A DNA stretch of 64,000 nt from Mycolicibacterium sp. CBMA 234 (GTDB taxonomy: Bacteria > Actinomycetota > Actinomycetes > Mycobacteriales > Mycobacteriaceae), in NCBI RefSeq assembly GCF_009729415.1, contig NZ_MPKW01000029.1, positions 1-64,000 of the forward strand, written 5' to 3'. This document shows positions 53,590 through 61,101 of the stretch, one piece after another. Numbering within the stretch: the first letter of the stretch is position 1; every line of letters starts with the position of its first letter. The notes under the pieces were generated by a model. That model saw only the letters and a program-made list of their open reading frames with translations. It ran no database searches and was not told where the DNA came from. Position numbers and translations under genes: made by a program.

Positions 53590-55509
53590 TTCGACCGCCC
53601 GCATCATCGAGGCCGACCCGGATCCATCTGCATAGCGGATGAGGGCCTTGTCGGCATTCTCGGTGATGAAACCGGTCGCTGCGTGTGCGGCGCGTCGCGT
53701 GGCGATGACGATCAGGTCGGCATTCCGGGCATGTTGCCGCAGTGCGGGATTTCCAACCTTGTCGAAGGATGCGCGGACTCTGACTGACGGCCACTGTAGT
53801 TCGGCCGCCTTCTCAACCCGCGCGAGGCAACCCTCGTCAAGGCTGTAGATAAGGACTTGGGCCGACAAAGTTTCGATGCCGGATTCGCCGGCTTCCGAAG
53901 GCTTTTCGTCGTCCCAGGCCAGAGCGAGCCCAACGTCCTCGGTGACGAGCGAAGCGAGGCGCCGCAGCGCCGGGGATAGCTTCCGCTGCAGGTGGTGCAA
54001 CGGCAATACCAGGGCAGCGACGAATGATGCGCGCGCCTCGGATTCACCGATCGGACCAGAGGTGACAACGTCGGCAATGTCGAGGACCCGACCGGCTGCG
54101 TTCAGCGCTACATATTGCGGAGCGTATGACTGGAGGTCATCGAGCAGGCTGCGGTACTGCGCCATGGGCGGCGAAGCACGGAGGAAGATCTCGAGTAGGG
54201 CGCAGATTGCGCTGAGATCAATTGGGCCGAAGCGCTCGGAAATCAGAAACTGGTTGAGTAGCGCTCTGGCGGTCTTCGCCGCCGGATGGTTCGGATCATC
54301 GGCCTCGAGGAATGCTGCCACGCCGGACAGCAGCGCGTCAGTCGCAGCCTGAGGTAGTTCGTCGATTGCGTCGGCGAGTTCCGCGTCGATTGTCCACGCC
54401 GGTGCCCAGTCTCGCGTCTGATCAAGATCCAGGTCGGGCGCCTGCAGCGTTTCGAGTTGCTGCACCCAAGTGAGCCAGGAGTCGATCAGTGTGGGCGGTA
54501 CAACGGCCTCGGCCTCCGACTCCTTTTCCACAGTCCGGTCAACCAGCGTGACGACCTGGGGACCGGGGAGCAACCCGCTAAATACCTCGGCAGGGATGGC
54601 GCCGGTTGCCACGAGGTCTGCCGCGAGGGCCGCGTCACCGCGCGCAACGGCGACGAGTGCGCCGACGGCGATGGCATACGGATCGCCGGCTTTGCGAAGC
54701 CGGGCGTCGACGAGCATTGCCACGTCAGGGTTCGCTCGGCCCAGGGCGTCGGCGGCATCGGCCAGGTTGGCGCTCGTCAGGGGGAGGTCCAGGTTGACGC
54801 GAGCCCAGGCTGCCAGAACGGCTTCACGAACTAGTAGTGGCGGCTCCGAATAGACAATCGTCGGCAGTGAGCCGTGCGCGAGGAGGGCAGAGTCTTGTCC
54901 GAGCCGCGCGAGTCGACGGATCTGGAGGTAGGCGAGGTTCTCGTGGGAGATGCCGCCTAGGGTTTCGATCTCGTGCAGGACCCTCGCGGAGCTATCGGCG
55001 GAACCGTTTGCGAGGGCGAGTTCGAACTCGCGCAGCATCCGTCCGATCGGGCGAACCAGATTCGACCGGCGGAGTGGCAGTGCGGGTAGGGAGTCGACCA
55101 GGCGCTTGATGGCGGTGTAGGCCCGCGGCGCCGTCTTCGGTTCCGGTCGCAGCAGGTATGTCGTGCCGGGACCGACAAAGCCCAGGATCGACGCCTCGAC
55201 CGGATCGTCGGGCTTGAGGTTCGCCACCCGTCCGTCGAATGCGCACCAGTGGTGCGCGACCGCCGCCTCGATCAGCGGGCGTAACCGGCCGGCATGGGCG
55301 GTGTCCCAGCATATTACGTAGTAGGCGGCCGCGGGCCAGGACTCATCGCGGCGAGGCAGTACGAGAGGACACTCTCCGCGCGTATGCAGCACTTCGAGAA
55401 ACGGTTGCAGGGCAGTCGGGGCCAACTGCTGGGGGTCGGTCCTCGGCCAGATGGTATTCGGCGGCGAGTAGAACCGTGACAAGAACTCCTCAGGCGTCAA
55501 GCCGGTCAT
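53563..55509 (-). CDS. dpdD: DpdD-like protein with DUF2325-like C-terminus
   Basis: A 648-aa, mostly helical protein. The C-terminal ~100 residues look like DUF2325, a small Rossmann-like module (NADLIVIATRRAAHAA and a final RAVESG helix). The middle is Leu/Ala-rich and repeat-like. The family name rests on its place in the dpdH-I-J-K-D operon and overall form; the biochemical role is unknown. The ATG at 55509 overlaps the dpdK stop (ATGA). Last gene of the operon. Confidence 0.65.
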   Translation of the reverse strand: MTGLTPEEFLSRFYSPPNTIWPRTDPQQLAPTALQPFLEVLHTRGECPLVLPRRDESWPAAAYYVICWDTAHAGRLRPLIEAAVAHHWCAFDGRVANLKPDDPVEASILGFVGPGTTYLLRPEPKTAPRAYTAIKRLVDSLPALPLRRSNLVRPIGRMLREFELALANGSADSSARVLHEIETLGGISHENLAYLQIRRLARLGQDSALLAHGSLPTIVYSEPPLLVREAVLAAWARVNLDLPLTSANLADAADALGRANPDVAMLVDARLRKAGDPYAIAVGALVAVARGDAALAADLVATGAIPAEVFSGLLPGPQVVTLVDRTVEKESEAEAVVPPTLIDSWLTWVQQLETLQAPDLDLDQTRDWAPAWTIDAELADAIDELPQAATDALLSGVAAFLEADDPNHPAAKTARALLNQFLISERFGPIDLSAICALLEIFLRASPPMAQYRSLLDDLQSYAPQYVALNAAGRVLDIADVVTSGPIGESEARASFVAALVLPLHHLQRKLSPALRRLASLVTEDVGLALAWDDEKPSEAGESGIETLSAQVLIYSLDEGCLARVEKAAELQWPSVRVRASFDKVGNPALRQHARNADLIVIATRRAAHAATGFITENADKALIRYADGSGSASMMRAVESGLIEISG

Positions 55510-56027
55510 GATTGAGTGCCGATCCACCGTGTTCTGACCTCGAGGCGTTGGCGGGCCGCCTCGGCAGGGTCGACTTCGAAATCCATGGCTTCTTCGTTGC
55601 GTTCTATGCCGTGCCATGTGAAGTTCATCGATCCTTTGAGGACCCAGTTCGAGCCGATCAAGATCTTTTCATGCAAGTCGCTGCTGGAATAGAGGTGCAG
55701 ATACTCTCGGACACACGAGCGGCGCAGTCTGTCGACAAAGTTCTGGTTGTGCGGAATCTCTCGGACAGCGACGTGGACATGCGTGTTCCGTTGGGTGAGG
55801 AGCGCGAAGACGTCGCTCAGGCTGAGGGCGGCTCGTGACTCGGCACCGAGAATGGCGTCGAACTGGCGGATCGAATTGTTGATAACGACGATGTCGCTGA
55901 CCCATCCGCTAATTAACCAGAATTCCGGACTGGGCGCGCAGAGTTCGGACAGCAGGGCCGCGGTGAGGATGTCACCTATGGCGAGGCCGGTACGGGGCCG
56001 GGTCCGGACGGTTCGTTTGTTACTCAT
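55506..56027 (-). CDS. dpdK: DpdK, phospholipase D-like nuclease
   Basis: A 173-aa protein with one HKD motif: H119-E-K121 with SMNFTWHG and NEE downstream. Single-motif PLD nucleases work as dimers and cut DNA. It is the likely cleaving subunit of the restriction module. Start and stop both overlap neighbours by 4 bp, so it is made in fixed ratio with DpdJ and DpdD. Confidence 0.85.
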   Translation of the reverse strand: MSNKRTVRTRPRTGLAIGDILTAALLSELCAPSPEFWLISGWVSDIVVINNSIRQFDAILGAESRAALSLSDVFALLTQRNTHVHVAVREIPHNQNFVDRLRRSCVREYLHLYSSSDLHEKILIGSNWVLKGSMNFTWHGIERNEEAMDFEVDPAEAARQRLEVRTRWIGTQS

Positions 56028-59000
56028 TGCTGCGCCTCTGCGAGCGACAGGCTCGCCTGCAGTATCCCGTGCCGTTGGTGGACGCCTGTGACCCGCCCGT
56101 AAACGCGCAGGCCGTTACGCTCAGCGGCGGTAACCATTGCTCGTCGCATGCCTTCAGCCAGTTTGGTTCGGTGTTTGTGTGGCGCGGTGAGGAGTACGCG
56201 TCCATCGGTTTCCAAGGCCTTGACATACTCCTCGAGCCAGTTCGGCTGTGTCACATCAACGGCGGGGGTTCGCACAGCGACAACGCCCTCCAGAATGAGG
56301 CGTTCGACCGCGACGTTGTCGCGGTATGGGTGCCAGTGCTGGAGTCGTGGTGCGCGGGCCTGCGGCCCACGCAGCCAAAGCAGCGAGGAAACCGCGTCGG
56401 CGGTGAGCGGTGCGAGGCTGAAACCGAGATCGCCTTGGGCGGCATGAAACACCAAAGTGCGCGCGTCGATCTCGACCCCGAGTTGGCTTTCACGTTGTGT
56501 CCACGTTTTCGCCAACTCAGCGAGGAGACGATCGATCGCAGGCGTCGATCCTGGGCGCAACAGTCGGGCGGCGAAGGTCGAGACCAGTAGGTGTCCGGTA
56601 CGGCCGTCCAATTCCGTCCAGGCGGTCAGCAGGTTGTCGAGAGCGCTGTCCATCTCCGAAACCCCGGTCGCACCACGAAAGCGCGCGACCGACTGCGTGA
56701 TCGGACTTGCGGGATCGATGAGGCGGACCAGCGCGTCCTGCATAGCCTGGTCCACCTCCTCGGCATCGGTTGGGGCGCAAGCACGCCCGACCGCATCCCA
56801 GAACCTGCGTGGATCCTCGGCGTAGTCTCGATGCAAGGCTTCGACGAGCCCAAGACCGCCGAGCGATGTCTCGGACACGATCAGCCTGTAGTCGTGCGTC
56901 GCGGGGTCGAATTCGACATCGACTGCGAGGTCGGATTCCTCGGCGTCGGGAAGGGCTTCCTCGGCGGCAGCCAGAATGGCGTTGGCCAACGTGTCGAGGA
57001 ATACGCGGTGGAGTAGGTCGACGGTGCGCGCGTGCGGGTCCGGCGCCACAAGCAGACGACCGTGCTCGTCAAGCACCGCGCGTACGGTCGAATCCGCTGA
57101 CAGGGCAGTGAGATCGGCAAGCGTCCGCGCCTGGCCGGCGACGCCGTTCTCGTCGCCGCGGTAGGCGATCGAAAGAAACCGCGCGAGGTCGTCGGCCCAC
57201 CCGCCGCCGGCCAGATACGCGGGAATACCGGCGATGTCCTGCCCGGCGAGCCCGCGCGCGATGAACGCGTGCAGGTAGATCTCCGCGAGGCGTTCCCGCT
57301 GAAACACATTGGCCAGGTCGTCCAGGCGTGTGTCCTCGAGGACCCGGCGCCGGAAGGCCAGCGTCCGCCAATGCGGCGTTGCTGCAAAATCATTCAGGAA
57401 CGCGTCGTCGGAGTGAGCGAGTCGGCCGGTGACGATCATCGCGTCTACCTCCAACTCGAAGCCGAGCGCCGCTGGACGTCCGTCGTCCGCGTATCGGACA
57501 TGGACGGGTGCACGGGTGCCGTCTTCCAGTAGCGATTCGCCGTCGGAGCCGATCGTCATCCGGCGGACCGTAAGCGGGCAGCCGGCGATGTGCAGTGCGA
57601 AGCCGCAGGTTTCGACGAAGTCGGCCCATACCGAGGGCGTCGGAACGCCCGCATCGTGGAGTGATGCCTGGTCATAGACGAATGCCGATTTCCACAACGG
57701 CGCGGCGTTGGACGAGTCCTCGATGCTCGGCGATGGCGACGTCAGGCGCATCGCTAGCGGGCGGACCACTTGGTAGCTCTGCCCTTCCATGGTGGTCCAG
57801 GTCCCCAATCTGTGGCCCCGGACGACGACGTCGGTCAGTTCGAGCTGCTGGCCCGGTGGCGGGACCGGCAACCAGGTACGTGCCTGGGCGCTGGTGTAAC
57901 CGAACCGGCGGCTGACTCTGCCCGGCACCGCCTCCCGAAGTGCTTGGGCGATCCCCATCGTCTCTTCTTGATCACCGACGTCGAGGGGTAGTTCGAACTG
58001 CACGTCCGGAGTGTTGAGGGATTCGAACAACGCTGAGGTCATGAACTCGGGTAGGGGCGTTCGTTCCTGGACGCCGGGATCGACGGAACCCGGCAACGTC
58101 TGCCAGCCCGATTCCAGGCGGCGCAGAGCGGTGGGCACGACCGAGAGCAGCAGTGCGCGGGGTTCTTCCCACAGCGCAGCCTGGACCTCGTCAGGTGTCA
58201 GCATCAGAGATCGCCGCAGGTGCTCGGCTAGGTCGTATTGCTCGTCAGTGTTGGCCAACAGTTCACGCAACACATTGATGACCTGGCTCGTCTTCGGGTC
58301 GGACCAGTCGCCCCATGGTGGGGCGAGGATCGTTCGAAGGTTGGCCGATGTCCTACGGGCGAGCCAGTCGAGCAGGGAGTGCGTGGCTTGCATCTTCACG
58401 ACGTAGCGGTTGTTGATTGGGAGCGATCGCACGTCGATTTCGGGGTCGAGAAACTTCTCGTAGGTCTGATAGGCGATCCGGTCTCGACCGAAGTCCGAGA
58501 GGACTACGACAGTGATCGGTCGCATCTCGAGTTGGCGACCAGCCCGGCCGCGACGTTGCAGGAAAGAGGCGAGGTCGCGCGGCGCCTTGTGCTGGATGAC
58601 GGCACCGACCCGAGGGTCGTTGAATCCGACCTCCAGTGACGAGGTGGCGGTGATGATGTCGGCACCCGAGTCGGTGCCGACATCTTGCGAAGACGTTCGG
58701 GCGATCCGTAGCGCTCTGTCCATGCGTTGCAGGTGCGCGGGCATATCCCAGGACTGCCCGTCGACATATCGGACCCCGGCTTGCGGCGCTTGTGGGCTGC
58801 GCAGTTCGGCGAGGACGTCGCCGCGTCCTCGTCTTCCGGTGCGCACACCTTCGGCGCTACGGAGATTGTCGTACAGACGGTTGATGACGTCGAGATTGTC
58901 GGTGAATGCGAAAACGCGGGATCCGTATATGGCAGGTTTGTTGTCCAAGACGCGGCCGAGCAACATCGCCGTCTGGATGGTTGTCGACAACAACGAAGCG

Positions 59001-60415
59001 CCAGAGACCGGGTCGCCGCGTAGCACGATTCCGTATTCGCGGCTGATAGGCAGCATATCTTCGGCGGCCGGACCGATGACCTCGACGAAGCTGCGATCGG
59101 TACCGGTCAGGGTGGCGAAGAAGTCGCGGGCGTCGCGCAGGGTGGCCGACAGGCCCACCATCACCGGGTTGGCTGTTCCCCGGCGACGATTCGCATAGCG
59201 CCAACGCCGCAGCATCAGCCCCACCTGCGCGCCATGAACTCCGGAGTACGTGTGAACCTCGTCGAGGAGGACCAGTCGGATGCCATTGGCACCCTGCCAG
59301 CCCAGCAGTCGTCCCATACGAGGGTCGGTGGACTGCTGACTGAGCATCTCGGTGGAACTGAAGAGAATATCGGGCGGATTATCGATCATCGAGCTGCGAG
59401 TCAGCGCGAGTGTGCCCAATTTGGTCTTGTAGCCACAACTGGAACACGCAAGTCGCTCAATACGCGCGGTGTGGTCGGCGTCCGACCACACCATCGTGCC
59501 GAGACAGGTGTCTATGGGGCAGGGAAAGTACGGGCATGCCCAACCGTGCCCGTCCCGCTTCCATTTGGTCGTCTTGTTCCGACCAATCGCTTCCGGGTTC
59601 TTCGGAGTATCGCCGTACAGCAACGCGATCCGCGCCATCCGCGAGCCATCGCCCCCAAGGGGACCTACCAAGTCGACGGTTCGCAGCGCCTCGCGTGCTT
59701 GATCACGGAGAAGTTCGTTGCGTGGGTACAGCGCCAGGGTGTGCGGACCAGTCCGACGCGTGTGCGCGGTCGCGGCGATGTCCAACATGGCGGGGAGGTA
59801 GAACGCGAGGGTCTTTCCCGAACCCGTTCCTGCGGTGACGATTCGCGCAGATACGACGGAATCCGTCAGCGCGGAGAGAATGGAGGAAGTGGCCTGGACC
59901 TGGAATCGGGCCAATTTCGATTCTCCGACGATGCGCGTGAACATCTCGGCGTGCAGCGGAGTCCAACCGGGGGTCTCGGATAGGGCGCCAAGGGCATTGG
60001 CCGATGCGATCGACCGGCGTGGATACCGTCGGGGCGCAACACGGAGTCGGTAGTCGGCCACCAGCGAGTTCGAGTTGCGCCACCAGCCTGGGACGCTCGG
60101 GTCATTGGGTGGAAAGAGTTGGCGCAACGTGCGCAGCAGGCGCAGGGTCTCGCCCAGCCTGGTGCGGTAACGCGGTGTCGCCTCGGGTATGCGGTGCAGC
60201 AGACCTGCTTCCACGAGGTGGTGCAGGTAGTCGTCGGCACTCGGCAGATCTGCATGTGGACGCTGCGCATCGATATCGAGTTGGTCGTCTATTGCTTTCT
60301 CAACCTCAGTCCGACCGAGGAATCCATCGACGATGCCCCAGGAAAGCAGTCGGAGTTCGAGATCTTCGAGCCGACTCAACAGGTCAGGGACTCCAGCCCA
60401 GCGGTCGCCCGTCAC
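56024..60415 (-). CDS. dpdJ: DpdJ, giant DEAD/DEAH-type helicase with zinc insert
   Basis: A 1463-aa superfamily 2 helicase. Walker A GTGSGKT is at 196-202 and DEVH at 385-388. A cysteine cluster (C294, C299, C304, C324, C327) is inserted between them. The second RecA domain ends with QRRGRAGR (about 640). The remaining ~800 residues resemble the C-terminal part of MrfA/DrmB-like helicases with family-specific additions. It should translocate on or unwind DNA for restriction. GTG start overlaps the dpdI stop. Confidence 0.85.
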   Translation of the reverse strand: MTGDRWAGVPDLLSRLEDLELRLLSWGIVDGFLGRTEVEKAIDDQLDIDAQRPHADLPSADDYLHHLVEAGLLHRIPEATPRYRTRLGETLRLLRTLRQLFPPNDPSVPGWWRNSNSLVADYRLRVAPRRYPRRSIASANALGALSETPGWTPLHAEMFTRIVGESKLARFQVQATSSILSALTDSVVSARIVTAGTGSGKTLAFYLPAMLDIAATAHTRRTGPHTLALYPRNELLRDQAREALRTVDLVGPLGGDGSRMARIALLYGDTPKNPEAIGRNKTTKWKRDGHGWACPYFPCPIDTCLGTMVWSDADHTARIERLACSSCGYKTKLGTLALTRSSMIDNPPDILFSSTEMLSQQSTDPRMGRLLGWQGANGIRLVLLDEVHTYSGVHGAQVGLMLRRWRYANRRRGTANPVMVGLSATLRDARDFFATLTGTDRSFVEVIGPAAEDMLPISREYGIVLRGDPVSGASLLSTTIQTAMLLGRVLDNKPAIYGSRVFAFTDNLDVINRLYDNLRSAEGVRTGRRGRGDVLAELRSPQAPQAGVRYVDGQSWDMPAHLQRMDRALRIARTSSQDVGTDSGADIITATSSLEVGFNDPRVGAVIQHKAPRDLASFLQRRGRAGRQLEMRPITVVVLSDFGRDRIAYQTYEKFLDPEIDVRSLPINNRYVVKMQATHSLLDWLARRTSANLRTILAPPWGDWSDPKTSQVINVLRELLANTDEQYDLAEHLRRSLMLTPDEVQAALWEEPRALLLSVVPTALRRLESGWQTLPGSVDPGVQERTPLPEFMTSALFESLNTPDVQFELPLDVGDQEETMGIAQALREAVPGRVSRRFGYTSAQARTWLPVPPPGQQLELTDVVVRGHRLGTWTTMEGQSYQVVRPLAMRLTSPSPSIEDSSNAAPLWKSAFVYDQASLHDAGVPTPSVWADFVETCGFALHIAGCPLTVRRMTIGSDGESLLEDGTRAPVHVRYADDGRPAALGFELEVDAMIVTGRLAHSDDAFLNDFAATPHWRTLAFRRRVLEDTRLDDLANVFQRERLAEIYLHAFIARGLAGQDIAGIPAYLAGGGWADDLARFLSIAYRGDENGVAGQARTLADLTALSADSTVRAVLDEHGRLLVAPDPHARTVDLLHRVFLDTLANAILAAAEEALPDAEESDLAVDVEFDPATHDYRLIVSETSLGGLGLVEALHRDYAEDPRRFWDAVGRACAPTDAEEVDQAMQDALVRLIDPASPITQSVARFRGATGVSEMDSALDNLLTAWTELDGRTGHLLVSTFAARLLRPGSTPAIDRLLAELAKTWTQRESQLGVEIDARTLVFHAAQGDLGFSLAPLTADAVSSLLWLRGPQARAPRLQHWHPYRDNVAVERLILEGVVAVRTPAVDVTQPNWLEEYVKALETDGRVLLTAPHKHRTKLAEGMRRAMVTAAERNGLRVYGRVTGVHQRHGILQASLSLAEAQQ

Positions 60416-61101
60416 GACGACAGCTCGAGGTAAAGCTGGTCCGCCAACGTTCCGTCGTCTCGCAGCATTCGGAGTTCGTCGTCGGTGAGATCAGCGAGCC
60501 GTACGCGTCTGTTTTCGAACTTAGCCAGCACAGCGTCGAGGTGCGACTCCTCCACGTCGCCGAGCCTGTCCCGGACCGACTGAAGCGTTGTCACGAACAC
60601 GGCGACGTCGCCCGAATTCAGCTTGGGCGAAACCGCAGTCTTCTTCAGGTCGCTGATCCGGCTCGTCACGTACGGGCGGTCGGCAGGGCCGAGTCGTGGG
60701 ATGAGGCCGTCGGGCAACTGCGCGATGGATTCTTCAGCCCACCCGCGCCATGCTGCCCTGTCGCCGGCTTCGATTTCGGAGCACGCTTTGACCACGTCCC
60801 TGTTACGTGCGGTCAGGAACTGCAGAGTCGGCCGGCCGATGGTTTCAATCTGGTCGCGCAATTTCTTGGCCGGCTTGTCCAAGTCTTTGAGTGGTTCAAC
60901 CGGAACGCCGACCTCCGCGAGCTTATGGTGAAGTTTCAAGACAGTGTCAAGTTTGCCGAGTTCAGTGTTCAGCTTTCCAAGAGCACTCTCGACCTGAGTC
61001 TGGTCTTGTGTTTCCCGCTCGTCATCGCTCTTCGCGCGTGAAAGGGCAGCCAGTTGCCGGGCTCGGATCGCCAAACTGGTGGGTACGGTTGCCTCAGCCA
61101 T
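60412..61101 (-). CDS. dpdI: DpdI-like coiled-coil protein
   Basis: A 229-aa charged, helical protein with heptad-like stretches around 35-85, and no catalytic motif. Its place between the ATPase and helicase genes, with overlaps of 8 and 4 bp, suggests a linker or scaffold of the complex. The family name is based on operon position. Confidence 0.6.
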   Translation of the reverse strand: MAEATVPTSLAIRARQLAALSRAKSDDERETQDQTQVESALGKLNTELGKLDTVLKLHHKLAEVGVPVEPLKDLDKPAKKLRDQIETIGRPTLQFLTARNRDVVKACSEIEAGDRAAWRGWAEESIAQLPDGLIPRLGPADRPYVTSRISDLKKTAVSPKLNSGDVAVFVTTLQSVRDRLGDVEESHLDAVLAKFENRRVRLADLTDDELRMLRDDGTLADQLYLELSS